A stretch of DNA of 64,000 bases, taken from Desulfofundulus kuznetsovii DSM 6115 (GTDB lineage: Bacteria > Bacillota > Desulfotomaculia > Desulfotomaculales > Desulfovirgulaceae). The notes beneath the pieces were generated by a model that did no database searches, was not told the origin of the DNA, and was given only the letters and a program-made list of their open reading frames with translations. The stretch's first letter is position 1, and each line of letters begins with the position of its first letter. Position numbers and translations under genes: made by a program. The stretch spans positions 2,008,911-2,072,910 of the forward strand of contig NC_015573.1 of assembly GCF_000214705.1 (NCBI RefSeq), given 5' to 3'. Of this stretch, positions 50,817 through 59,090 are shown in pieces.

Positions 50817-51701
50817 CTAATTATTCTTCCGCACCGCCTCGTTAAGAGCCTGCATGAATTCATCAATTGTTTTCGCTTTCACCGCCCTGCGGTGCAGTAA
50901 TTTTAATGTATCAATATCACGTATAGCCCGTAGGCTGTTCACCAGGCTCTCAGGGCAGCGGCCTATATTTTCCTCCAGGGCATCCAGTATGGTATCCTGT
51001 ATTCCTTGCTGTATTCCCTGCTGTATTCCCTGCTGTATCCCCTGATCAATCCACTTTTCCCGAATACCGTCAAACAGCGGGGAGGTCTCCATTTTGCTCA
51101 CCTCGATCACTTTTAAAATTACTTCCCTGGTAAACCGGAGCGACGAAAATATTGCCAGCCCAAGATACAAGTCCGCCTGCCATTCAACGGGGGCTTCTGC
51201 AATCCGTTCTACGCACCGGGCCAGTATTTCTTCGGCAGAAAATTCATGCCGCATTAACGGTACCAGCGGTATAATCCCCACCGGAGCATGATGCAGCAAG
51301 TGCTCCCCGGGCAAATCTGCCAGGTTGATAGTCCGGAAATTAAACGTCACCACATTGAGGCCCAGGCAGTCAAAAGAGTACCTCTCCTCCTGAAGCCGGC
51401 CCGTAAGGTTAAGCACCACCGGGTAAACCGGTTTTTTGAACTCCCGGTGCTGCATCGCCGTATATTCCAGCAACCGCCGGGGCATTTCTCGCTCGGCTTT
51501 AGTCTGTACTTCAAGGAGCATCAGATATTCATAGCCATTTTCCATAACTTTAAGCAGTATATCCGATTCCCGCTCCACGGCCACTGCTTCTTTTTCCATG
51601 CGTTCAACCTTTTCCACGGGCATACCGCGCACCAGTTGTACCAGGTGGGCCGGATAACGTTCCGCCAGTGCTTTGATAACCAGATCAAACTCCCGGGCCA
51701 T
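50817..51701 (-). CDS. Rpn-family (YhgA/PD-(D/E)XK) nuclease-like protein with GIQQ repeats
   Basis: A 294-residue protein. The N-terminal nuclease-like core has ESDILLKVMENGYEYLMLLE followed by VQTK (D...ExQxK), typical of Rpn recombination-promoting nucleases. A four-residue repeat GIQQ occurs three to four times near residues 225-240, encoded by 12-bp repeats, followed by a helical C-terminus. Start ATG 51701 with GAGGTTTGGT. This family is often repeated in genomes and a part of this gene recurs at 52851-52959. Whether it is active is unknown. Confidence 0.8.
   Translation of the reverse strand: MAREFDLVIKALAERYPAHLVQLVRGMPVEKVERMEKEAVAVERESDILLKVMENGYEYLMLLEVQTKAEREMPRRLLEYTAMQHREFKKPVYPVVLNLTGRLQEERYSFDCLGLNVVTFNFRTINLADLPGEHLLHHAPVGIIPLVPLMRHEFSAEEILARCVERIAEAPVEWQADLYLGLAIFSSLRFTREVILKVIEVSKMETSPLFDGIREKWIDQGIQQGIQQGIQQGIQDTILDALEENIGRCPESLVNSLRAIRDIDTLKLLHRRAVKAKTIDEFMQALNEAVRKNN
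51001..51042 (-). repeat. 12-bp tandem repeat inside the Rpn-like gene
   Basis: ATTCCCTGCTGT-type units repeat about 3.5 times with single-base variation and encode GIQQ. The unit length keeps frame, so copy number can change without breaking the gene. Confidence 0.8.
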
Positions 51702-51759
51702 ACCAAACCTCAACTTTCTGCCGGTTCTGGCTTTAGTTTACACTATCCCCGAATCTTTT

Positions 51760-51990
51760 TCAATATGAGCTTTGGCTCAGTTCCTCCCATATGATGTTCC
51801 GGGCTTCTTCCAGGGTGTTGGCGGCAAACAGCTGCTCCAGTACACGGTCCAGCACATCCATGTCGGTCAGTTGCGGCACTTTTTCCTGCACACTGGCAGA
51901 ATCCGCTCCAAACCTGCGAGCCAGGTACTTGCATATGACCCTCCTGCTTGGCTTCAATCTTCCCTTCCACACGGCCTTCCGCACGGCCTT
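51760..51990 (-). pseudogene. C-terminal fragment of an Rpn/YhgA-type gene
   Basis: Encodes VICKYLARRFGADSASVQEK and LFAANTLEEARNIIWEELSQ, matching the end of the copy at 53078-53626. A frame change occurs at the junction with the EGKIEAKQE segment, so it is not a simple C-terminal domain gene. The nuclease core is missing. Confidence 0.82.
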
Positions 51991-52050
51991 TTTTTGCTTG
52001 ATATTGCGCACTATTTCATGTAGAATAATCCTCAAATGGAGGTGTTTTCT

Positions 52051-52341
52051 GTGCTTTCATTCGACCTCGACAGCCTGGTCAGCGCCACCGCCCTCTCCAG
52101 GTCACTGGGGAAATATCTGGCCAAGTGTAAGGAGAAGCCGCTGCTGATCCTCAGGAACAACGAGGTAGAAGGGGTGCTGCTAAGCGCAGAGGCCTACAGG
52201 GAACTGCTGGAGTCCTACGAGCTGGTCCAGGACATCAGGCTGGCCCGGGAGACCTTCGAACAACCCACCGATAACCCCGAGGATAAGGACGTGTTCGAGA
52301 TAATGCGGGAAGTTGAGGAACAGGGTCGTGTACAGCGTTAA
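52051..52341 (+). CDS. Phd/YefM-type antitoxin
   Basis: A 96-residue antitoxin from GTG 52051 behind GGAGGTG. LDSLVSATALSRSLGKYLAK and PLLILRNNEVEGVLLSAEAY fit the Phd/YefM DNA-binding fold; the acidic C-terminus (EQPTDNPEDKDVFEIMREVE) would bind the toxin. It overlaps the RelE-like gene by 14 bases. Confidence 0.85.
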   Translation: MLSFDLDSLVSATALSRSLGKYLAKCKEKPLLILRNNEVEGVLLSAEAYRELLESYELVQDIRLARETFEQPTDNPEDKDVFEIMREVEEQGRVQR

Positions 52342-52606
52342 ACCCAAGAATGCCAATCGCTTCCGCCACGATTACGCGAGGCTAACACCAGCAGAGCGAG
52401 AGAAAGTGCGGCGCGCCCTGGAAGGGCTGGCTGAAGATCCGCGACCGCCAGGCTGTATCTGCCTCGAAAAGAACTACTACAGGCTGCGTGTCGGGAACAT
52501 CCGCATCCTCTACCAGATTCTCGACGCCGAAAGAACGGTTCTCATCGGGGCCATAAGCAGGCGGGATGAAAGAACGTACAAGGACTGGAAGAAGTGCTTC
52601 AAATAG
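52328..52606 (+). CDS. RelE/ParE-superfamily toxin
   Basis: A 92-residue protein: VKPKNANRFRHDYARLTPAE, then a short sheet with YYRLRVGNIRILYQILDAER and the final basic segment SRRDERTYKDWKK. The Arg/Tyr-rich layout is typical of RelE mRNA interferases. Start GTG 52328. The pair is complete and looks intact, set between Rpn and vanZ fragments. Confidence 0.88.
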   Translation: MYSVKPKNANRFRHDYARLTPAEREKVRRALEGLAEDPRPPGCICLEKNYYRLRVGNIRILYQILDAERTVLIGAISRRDERTYKDWKKCFK

Positions 52607-52651
52607 GGGTCTCCAGGTCACCGCAGCGGTAACGCCGGCCCAGTGCGGCAA

Positions 52652-52765
52652 AGTGGAGCATTGCTCCGCAAAGGGCTGACCGGAAAAATAGGCGATGGCC
52701 AGCAGCCAGGCCCCAACCAGCAGCCACCGCCACAAATGTCTTTGCTCCCTGCAAGCCACCCGCAA
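52652..52765 (-). pseudogene. N-terminal vanZ fragment
   Basis: Reads HLWRWLLVGAWLLAIAYFSG and QPFAEQ, the VanZ start, then leaves the homology. Matches 54930-55030 of the intact copy. Confidence 0.85.
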
Positions 52766-52850
52766 AACCTACCCCGTCTCCTTTATTTCGAGTCAGCACC
52801 GGTAGACAAACGTACGGAGCCCCGCTGCCCATCACAACTACGCCGACCTT

Positions 52851-52959
52851 GCCGTATATTCCAGCAACCGCCGGGGCATTTCTCGCTCAGCTTTAGTCTG
52901 TACTTCAAGGAGCATCAGATATTCATAGCCATTTTCCATAACTTTAAGCAGTATATCCG
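52851..52959 (-). repeat. 109-bp duplicate of part of the Rpn-like gene
   Basis: Identical to 51457-51565 except for one base. It carries the segment encoding VMENGYEYLMLLEVQTKAER but no complete gene. The sharp ends and near identity mean recent duplication. Confidence 0.92.
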
Positions 52960-52980
52960 GTACATCTCTTAAAACCGTCA

Positions 52981-53072
52981 TGATCCCCGGAAGCGGCCTT
53001 ATTCGACAGTGCGGGAAAAATGGCCGTACCCAGGGCCATGACGATCACCCCCTGGGGCAGCAAAATGAGCTT
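52981..53072 (-). pseudogene. Fragment of murJ
   Basis: About 92 bases matching murJ near 56765-56857 (ILLPQGVIVMAL, TAIFPALSNKAASGD). It is joined directly to the end of the Rpn-type pseudogene. Confidence 0.88.
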
Positions 53073-53077
53073 TTCCA

Positions 53078-53770
53078 CTAATGAGTGAACCTGCTCAGTT
53101 CCTCCCATATGATGTTCCGGGCTTCTTCCAGGGAGTTGGCGGCAAACAGCTGCTCCAGTACACGGTCCAGCGCATCCATGTCGGTCAGTTGCGGCACCTT
53201 TTCCTGTATAGTGGCAGAATCCGCTCCAAACCTGCGAGCCAGGTACTTGCATATGACCTCCTGCTTGGCTTCAATCTTCCCTTCCACACGGCCTTCCGCA
53301 CGGCCTTCCGCACGGCCTTCCGCACGGCCTTCCGCACGGCCTTTTTCATACCAGCTGGTGGTCATCTGCATAATGGCATCAACCTCCCTTTTGTCCATTT
53401 TACCCAATTCCCGATAAAGTTGTTCTTCTTCCTCGCGGTTCAGCTTCAGGTAAGTCTCGAAAAAGACGGCCAGCAGTTCCATCCGCGCCGGGTCCAGTTT
53501 CATCCGGACCAGCATGCGCAGGAATTCCAGCTTTACGCGCACCCTTTCTTCCGGCCTGAAGCCCATTTTGCTCAACAACGCCGCTGCTACCGGATTATCA
53601 CTATGTATGTACTCGCAACCAGTCAAGTTTTTTCAACTCCAGCTTGTAAAACCGGAAATTCAGGACATCCAGGAAGGGGAAGGCAATCCCGAAACTGTCC
53701 GGTTCATCCCGTACCCGGTCGTAGCCGAACACGGCCACCGGTAATATCTTCCGCCGGTACTTCTCGTCTC
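53078..53770 (-). pseudogene. Frameshifted Rpn/YhgA-type gene lacking the nuclease core
   Basis: The main frame (53626-53078) reads SDNPVAAALLSKMGFRPEER, LEFLRMLVRMKLDPARMELL and LYRELGKMDKREVDAIMQMT, then EGRA repeats and VICKYLARRFGADSATIQEK. Upstream, another frame reads VAVFGYDRVRDEPDSFGIAF and FRFYKLELKKLDWLRV, which is the normal preceding part, so a frameshift lies near 53605-53625. The true N-terminal catalytic part is absent. This copy is the source of several fragments elsewhere in the window. Confidence 0.85.
53286..53342 (-). repeat. 12-bp tandem repeat (EGRA coding)
   Basis: ACGGCCTTCCGC-type units occur about 4.5 times in a row, encoding (EGRA)n. The partial copy at 51960-51990 has fewer units, so unit number differs between copies. 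Confidence 0.85.
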
Positions 53771-53870
53771 CTTATATTCTTTCTGGTTACAGTTTACATC
53801 AGGTCCAGAAGGGTTTCAAGAAGCGCGGTCATTCCCCTTCTGGTACCTGCTTAAATTTTACACGACCACG

Positions 53871-54536
53871 TCAATCATGAAAGCACGTCTTAGTCTCATC
53901 TCCATAGCCCTCCGGGTGCCGCCGGTGCCACTCCCAGGCCGTGCGGACGATGGTTTCCAGGTCGCCGTAACGGGGGCACCAGCCCAGCTCTTCCCTGATG
54001 CGCCGGGAGGAGGCCACCAGCACCGCCGGGTCCCCCGGCCGCCGGTCCCCTTCCATCACCGGGAAATCGAGGCCGGTAACGCGGCGGGCGACCTCCACCA
54101 CCTCCCGCACCGAGTAGCCCCGCTCGTTGCCTAAATTGTACACACCCGGAGGAAGCCCGCCCTCCAGGGCCCGCAGCGCCAGCACATGGGCCGCCGCCAG
54201 GTCGGTGACGTGGATGTAGTCCCGGATGCAGGTCCCGTCCGGCGTGGGATAATCGGTGCCGAAAATGGTCACTTTCGGGCGCAACCCCAGGGCCGCCTGC
54301 AGCACCAGGGGAATGAGGTGGGTTTCGGGCTGGTGGTCCTCGCCCAGTTCGCCCTCCGGGTCGGCTCCGGCGGCGTTGAAGTAGCGCAGGATGATGTACT
54401 TTAAACCGTAGGCCGTGCCGTACCAGCGCAGCGCCTCCTCAAAGGACAGCTTGGTGGCCCCGTAGGGATTGGTGGGGACCAGGGGGTGATCTTCTTCAAT
54501 GGGTACATTCACCGGCTCGCCATAAACAACGTGCAT
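53871..54536 (-). pseudogene. galE: galE with in-frame deletion of the NAD-binding start
   Basis: A 221-residue frame. It begins MHV, the galE start, then jumps to [20 protein letters not shown], so about 115 residues holding the GxxGxxG cofactor loop are gone. The rest is normal: [18 protein letters not shown] (YxxxK), [40 protein letters not shown] and the C-terminal end. Without the Rossmann start it should not bind NAD and is unlikely to be an epimerase. The start codon and AGGAGG site are kept. It follows vanZ by 12 bases. Confidence 0.88.
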
Positions 54537-54548
54537 AAAAAGCCTCCT

Positions 54549-55034
54549 CTACGCCTGCAGGTTTTTGCTTTTTTTGGAAAAGAAAAAGGCCAAAACCACA
54601 AACCCTGTCAGGTCCACCAGCACGTCAACCGCCCGACCGGTGCGGCCGGGCACAAAGGTCTGGTGCCACTCGTCCAGGGCGGCCACCAGAACCAGGATCA
54701 TCCCCGCCACAAACCAGCGTCTCTTATTCAGCCCTTGCAGGGCAGCGGCCAGCGACAGGCCCAGTGCCCCGTAAATTACCACATGCGCCCCTTTACGCAG
54801 CCAGAACTGGATGAAATCCGCCGGAGCGCGGCGGCTGTCCACCAGCTGGCCGCTGTAGGAAAAGCTTACCGGCGGCAGTTCCCGCACCCTTTCCACCAGG
54901 CCGGCGTGGCGCCGGATCTCCGGCCGCAGGTCCTGCTCGGCAAAGGGCTGGCTGGAAAAATAGGCGATGGCCAGCAGGCAGGTCCCAACCAGCAGCCACC
55001 GCCACCAACGCTTTCTATATGCCACCTGCAACAC
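54549..55034 (-). CDS. VanZ-family membrane protein, intact copy
   Basis: A 161-residue membrane protein with a helix at the N-terminus (WRWLLVGTCLLAIAYFSSQP), a middle region with APADFIQFWLRKGAHVVIYG, two more helices and the family motif DEWHQTFVPGRTGRAVDVLVD. VanZ proteins confer low-level teicoplanin tolerance in VanA operons; the biochemical role is unknown. It sits between galE and an Mrr-type gene. At least four partial copies occur in the window. Confidence 0.9.
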   Translation of the reverse strand: MLQVAYRKRWWRWLLVGTCLLAIAYFSSQPFAEQDLRPEIRRHAGLVERVRELPPVSFSYSGQLVDSRRAPADFIQFWLRKGAHVVIYGALGLSLAAALQGLNKRRWFVAGMILVLVAALDEWHQTFVPGRTGRAVDVLVDLTGFVVLAFFFSKKSKNLQA

Positions 55035-55686
55035 CTGACCTGCTATGAGTTTCTTTGATTAGTTTTTTGATTTGAGGCCGATCCCAAAGGGCAATGCCAA
55101 ATTTTCTAGCTTCTTCGATGGCCTGGTCGGTAAAATATTGATTGGTAATAACTATTCCGCCATCGCAACCATACCACTTCATACCCCTGTAAAGTTCTCC
55201 CAATGCTTTAACGCCCACCCTGTTTTTATTATCTCGCAATTTTTTTGCCTGCACAGCAATTTTACGCCCGTTTGAATCTATTATGATTATATCCGCACCA
55301 TGATCTTTCATCTCTGGCGTAAGAATGGTTTTATAACCCAGTCTTCGAAACATCAAATCCAAAAACCTTTCAAAATCCTGCCCGCGCATCTGGTCAATTA
55401 ACCTCATACAAGCCCTGGCGCTGTGCCAGGGGAAATCGCATTCACCAATCTTTCCAGAAGAACTTGATTTTGCAACACTGTTGCGTCTTGCAACACCATA
55501 TTTTCCTCTGTTCCTACTTTTACCATCAAATACTGTTGTTATCACCCTTCTAACAGAACGTAAAAAATGATATATGACCTCTCGTAAAACATAAGGTATT
55601 GAAGCTATGAAAATAGCTATCGCCGCAAAGATTAATGCCCACTTAATTATATCAACAGCATCAGAGAAGCTAACTAACGGTTTCAT
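55015..55686 (-). CDS. Membrane-anchored Mrr-type restriction endonuclease-like protein
   Basis: A 223-residue protein. One membrane helix near residues 13-35 (IIKWALIFAAIAIFIASIPY), a basic linker, then an Mrr_cat domain (~100-215): QMRGQDFERFLDLMFRRLGY, the PD-(D/E)XK core DHGADIIIIDSNGRKIAVQA followed by KK, and GIVITNQYFTDQAIEEARKF. It would cleave DNA (often modified DNA) at the membrane. It overlaps the intact vanZ start by 20 bases. Anchored Mrr-like proteins are candidates for defence against incoming DNA. Confidence 0.85.
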   Translation of the reverse strand: MKPLVSFSDAVDIIKWALIFAAIAIFIASIPYVLREVIYHFLRSVRRVITTVFDGKSRNRGKYGVARRNSVAKSSSSGKIGECDFPWHSARACMRLIDQMRGQDFERFLDLMFRRLGYKTILTPEMKDHGADIIIIDSNGRKIAVQAKKLRDNKNRVGVKALGELYRGMKWYGCDGGIVITNQYFTDQAIEEARKFGIALWDRPQIKKLIKETHSRSGVAGGI

Positions 55687-55773
55687 AATCTGTGCACCTT
55701 TAGATTATTTTCGATCGTCTTTCAACATGATCCTTGAGGCTGCCCGTATATTCCTGGCCCGTAACAACATTTC

Positions 55774-55872
55774 TCAGTCCATAATGTCGTCCCAGATGAA
55801 CCGGCACCATCCAGCGACTACCACCCTCCGGTGGCCTCGGGAAAGGTTATCTAGCACCGTCACCTTATATCC
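55774..55872 (-). pseudogene. N-terminal galE fragment (residues ~25-57)
   Basis: Reads GYKVTVLDNLSRGHRRVVVA and FIWDDIMD, the second strand and the Asp-containing loop of GalE that follow the NAD loop. This is part of the segment deleted from the copy at 53871. It is joined to a vanZ fragment after 20 bases. Confidence 0.8.
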
Positions 55873-55891
55873 CAACCAGATCACCCGCCCT

Positions 55892-55990
55892 CCGGCCGCA
55901 GGTCCTGCTCGGCAAATGGCTGGCCGGAAAAATAGGCGATGGCCAGCAGAGGCCCCAACCAGAAGCCACCGCCACCATTGTTTTTGAACT
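55892..55990 (-). pseudogene. N-terminal vanZ fragment, third copy
   Basis: Matches the first ~100 bases of vanZ with a 2-base deletion that breaks the frame after WRWLLVG-like WLLVGA. Located between the galE fragment and the murJ stop. Confidence 0.8.
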
Positions 55991-56065
55991 CCGGAAAACA
56001 CATGCAACACCTGGCCTGAACGTTTTCCCTGGAAAAACAATCAACACGTATCCCCAAAAGCTTTC

Positions 56066-57655
56066 CTATCTGGACCGGTAAGATGGTCTCGCGCGGATAA
56101 AGCTCATCCCGCGCTGAAAGGCCCGCCGGAGGATACCTTCCAGGTACAGGTACTCGTCCAGCCTAAGGAACCGGCAGGTTCCGGCGAATACCAGCAGCCC
56201 GGCCAGGGCATCCATAACCAGCCTCAGGGCCAGGGCCGCCGTGCCCCCCGCCAGCACCCCGGCCAAAAACCCGTCCGCCAGCGCCGCCGCGCCGCCAGCC
56301 AGAAAAGAGGCCATAGCCGTGCCGGCGGCAAAAAAGAGAACGCTCCTCGCGCCCAGGCCGGCCACCCGCCGGACCAAAAGATAAAATAGCACCGCCACGT
56401 TAAATATCGCCGCCAGGGAATTGGCCAGGGCCAGCCCGCCGTGGGCCAGGGGCCGGATGAGCACAAGGCTCAGGGCAAGGTTCAAGGTCACCGTGGCCAC
56501 CCCCACCTTCACCGGTGTGGCCGTGTCCTGGAGCGCATAAAACCCCCGCGTGAACACCGGCCCCAAACACTGCCCCGCCAGACCAAGGGAAAAGCACAAA
56601 AGGGCGAAAACAGTCATGGCCAGGTCATTCTCGTCAAAGGCACCGCGCATAAAAAGCAGCCTCACCACCGGTTCCCGCAGGGCGGCCAGGCCCACACCCG
56701 CAGGCAGGGCGACAAGCAAAACCGTTTTCACCGCCCGCAGCAGGGTATGGCTAAAACCGGTATCGTCCCCGGAAGCGGCCTTATTCGATAATGCAGGAAA
56801 AATGGCCGTACTCAGGGCCATGACGATCACCCCCTGGGGCAGCAGGATGAGCTTGGAAGCATAATTGAGTGCCGAAATGCTGCCCTCGGGCAGGCCCGAA
56901 GCCAGGACGCGGTCGATGATAAGGTAAACCTGGCCAATCCCCGTACCAATCATCACCGGGAACATCAGGCCAAGGGCCTGCTTTAAGCCGGGGTGGTAGA
57001 ACTCCAGCGCGGGGCGAAAGGGAAAACCCGCCCGCCTCAGGTAGGGCAGCTGCAGTACCATGGCAGCAATATTACCCAGCAGGGTCCCCACGGCCACGGC
57101 CACAATGCCAAACTTGAGGCCGGCCAGAATGAAAGCAATTATAAACACATTGGTAACCACCGGGCCCAGGGCCGGCGGCCCGAAGATGCTATTGGCGTTT
57201 AAAAGGCCGTAGAAAAGGTTGCCCAGGGAAAGAAACAGCACGCCCGGCAGCATGACCGCAAGCAAAGCTGCCGCCAGCCGGGCCGTGCCTTCCGGCAGGC
57301 CCGGGGCCACCAGCCACACGATCTGCCGCGCCAGGGGCACGCCGGCCAGCACCACCACCAGCAGGACCAGGCCCAGCAGGGTGGAGAAAACGGCGAAAAG
57401 CCGCCAGGCCTCCTCCCTCTTGCCCGCCGAAGCGTAAGAGGCAAACAACGGCACCGCCGTCACGGTCAGCGCACCGCCCAGCACGGCAAAAATCACGTTT
57501 GGCACAGTGTAGGCCACCAGGTAGGCGTCGGTGGCCGCGCTGGCCCCGAAAACGTAGGCCAGGGCCATTTCCCGTACAAAGCCCAGTATTTTGGAAAGCA
57601 AAGTAAAAACGGCGATCACCGCCGTAGCCCTGGCAATGGTATTAGAACGGCTCAT
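56066..57655 (-). CDS. murJ: Lipid II flippase MurJ, intact copy
   Basis: A 529-residue MOP-superfamily transporter with about 14 helices that flips lipid II (or, in polysaccharide loci, acts as a MurJ-like Wzx flippase). Seen: GFVREMALAYVFGASAATDA, GALGPVVTN-like PPALGPVVTNVFIIAFILAG, INDRVLASGL-like IIDRVLASGLPEGSISALNY, and VRLLFMRGAFDENDLAMTVF. Start ATG 57655 (MSRSNTIARATAVIAV) is behind AGGAAA. Location beside glycosyltransferases suggests a surface-polymer role, but peptidoglycan function is not excluded. A broken copy and a fragment lie upstream in the window. Confidence 0.92.
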   Translation of the reverse strand: MSRSNTIARATAVIAVFTLLSKILGFVREMALAYVFGASAATDAYLVAYTVPNVIFAVLGGALTVTAVPLFASYASAGKREEAWRLFAVFSTLLGLVLLVVVLAGVPLARQIVWLVAPGLPEGTARLAAALLAVMLPGVLFLSLGNLFYGLLNANSIFGPPALGPVVTNVFIIAFILAGLKFGIVAVAVGTLLGNIAAMVLQLPYLRRAGFPFRPALEFYHPGLKQALGLMFPVMIGTGIGQVYLIIDRVLASGLPEGSISALNYASKLILLPQGVIVMALSTAIFPALSNKAASGDDTGFSHTLLRAVKTVLLVALPAGVGLAALREPVVRLLFMRGAFDENDLAMTVFALLCFSLGLAGQCLGPVFTRGFYALQDTATPVKVGVATVTLNLALSLVLIRPLAHGGLALANSLAAIFNVAVLFYLLVRRVAGLGARSVLFFAAGTAMASFLAGGAAALADGFLAGVLAGGTAALALRLVMDALAGLLVFAGTCRFLRLDEYLYLEGILRRAFQRGMSFIRARPSYRSR

Positions 57656-57662
57656 TTTCCTG

Positions 57663-57737
57663 CACCAGCTTACCAATTAATTCAGCCAGGCTTTCCCGGC
57701 CCATAAACCCGCAAATTTTTTTGATTTACCACTCCCA
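57663..57737. repeat. Dispersed repeat, copy 2 (other copy 39504-39581)
   Basis: The stretch upstream of murJ repeated beside the PIN remnant. The 3' boundary is shared at TTGATTTACCACTCC. Confidence 0.8.
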
Positions 57738-57808
57738 TTCAAAATCTCCGACGCCGGCCTGGGTGAGCAGTGTCCGGCTTGATTGCGAATGCTGAAGGTT
57801 TTTATCGT

Positions 57809-58051
57809 TTATGAAAAAAGTTCCCTGACTAAGGCTTCCTTGGAGATTTTCAAATGATTGGCTACATCGGTTAAAATACCGTTAAGTGTCCCAACCTTCA
57901 ATGGATCATGTAGAGGTATGGTAATATGGTGTTCTCCTTGTATAGTCGTAGTAAGACGAAGATGACTTCCTGTTTGACGTGTTACGCGGTATCCATATCG
58001 GGCCAAAAGTTTTGCTAATTTCTCTCCGCTTACGTCTCTGGGCGCCCTCAC
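57809..58051 (-). CDS. hicA: HicA-type toxin
   Basis: An 80-residue double-stranded-RNA-binding-fold protein: VSGEKLAKLLARYGYRVTRQ then TGSHLRLT with the catalytic histidine, and HHITIPLHDPLKVGTLNGIL. HicA cleaves mRNA. GTG start overlaps the hicB-like stop by four bases. Here the antitoxin comes first, the reverse of the usual hicAB order but common in YcfA/HicA-YcfB pairs. Confidence 0.88.
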   Translation of the reverse strand: MRAPRDVSGEKLAKLLARYGYRVTRQTGSHLRLTTTIQGEHHITIPLHDPLKVGTLNGILTDVANHLKISKEALVRELFS

Positions 58052-58257
58052 ACTGCCATAACCTCATCTTTCACGATATGCAAGCGGATCATCCGGGGCA
58101 TATCTTTATCTTCAAAATGACAGCGTACCGCGTCCCGAACAGCAGCCCTTATTTCGTCCAAATTCTCGCCTTCCGTGAATATAGAGTGGCCGAGGGCTCG
58201 TGCTGTATAACCGCCTTCCGGGGCTTCCTCGACCAAAAAAATTATCTCTTGGGCCAA
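58048..58257 (-). CDS. HicB-like antitoxin (short)
   Basis: A 69-residue protein: IIFLVEEAPEGGYTARALGH, FTEGENLDEIRAAVRDAVRC and HFEDKDMPRMIRLHIVKDEV. It has the HicB-like fold but no C-terminal DNA-binding domain, as in the DUF1902/short HicB group. TTG start with AGGAGGGAG. First gene of a two-gene module with its own promoter. Confidence 0.82.
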   Translation of the reverse strand: MAQEIIFLVEEAPEGGYTARALGHSIFTEGENLDEIRAAVRDAVRCHFEDKDMPRMIRLHIVKDEVMAV

Positions 58258-58296
58258 TACAACTCCCTCCTATCGTCAGATACTCGACTCACGACC

Positions 58297-58325
58297 AATA
58301 TACCACACTTTGACACAACGCTCAA
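58297..58325 (-). promoter_or_regulatory. Promoter of the hicBA-type module
   Basis: TTGAGC (58320-58325) and TATATT (58297-58302) are 17 bases apart on the minus strand, 40 bases before the antitoxin start. Confidence 0.6.
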
Positions 58326-58373
58326 TTATAGTTGATGGCCCCACAAAACACCGCCCCATTGGTTGACGCCAGC

Positions 58374-58973
58374 TTATTCCTCCACCGGGAAAACCCATTG
58401 GAATTCCTTTACTCCCGCACAGATAAGAGTATTCTTCAATTTATCCGCAATCTCTTCCAATTCCGCCAGGCTCCTTGCCTCGCACCTGGCTACCAGTACC
58501 GGCTGGGTGTTAGAAGCCCGGACCAGGCCCCAGCCGGAAGGAAACTGGACGCGCGCGCCGTCTACATCAATTACCTCATAGCCTTCCCGACGAAAAGATT
58601 CGACAACAGACTTTACCACTTCCCCTTTGCGCTCTTCCTCGCAGGGGATACGGGTTTCAGGAGTAGAGTAAAGCCTGGGGATGTCGGCCAGAAGTCCCGA
58701 CAAGGACTGTTTTGACCGGCCCAGGATCCTCAGCAGACGGGCTGCGGCGTAGGGCGCGTCGTCAAAGCCGAAATACTCATCGGCGAAAAAGAAATGCCCG
58801 GACATCCATTTTCGGTTAACAAACATCTCGATTTCCCGCTTGAACCGCTCCCGGCTGAAGCACTCCGCATTGCGCCGCAGCACCTCCGGCCGGAAACAGC
58901 CTTCACACTGCAAAAATTGCCGCACCGCCGCTGGAAGCGCCGCCGGGGTCTGCTTCTGGAAAAAAACGCCCAC
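58374..58973 (-). pseudogene. Chimeric frame: glycosyltransferase end joined to phosphomannomutase end
   Basis: A 199-residue open frame. Residues ~5-55 (FLQCEGCFRPEVLRRNAECF, FKREIEMFVNRK) match the C-terminal end of the GT4 glycosyltransferase at 59688-60284. From WMSGHFFFADEYFGFDDAPY on it matches the last third of phosphomannomutase/phosphoglucomutase (with the LVRASNTQPVLVARCEA phosphate-binding loop). The join is in frame. It has neither active site complete. It is either a deletion scar between two polysaccharide genes or an odd fusion. Confidence 0.85.
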
Positions 58974-59090
58974 AGACGTCTTTCAGTTACGGGTGCTTGC
59001 CAGGACCCCCGCAAATCAGTTCTCGGCTCCCGGCTTTTCCTTGGAGTTCAGCCGCATCGGGATCACATCGGCTGCAGTGTATTATTGAAC

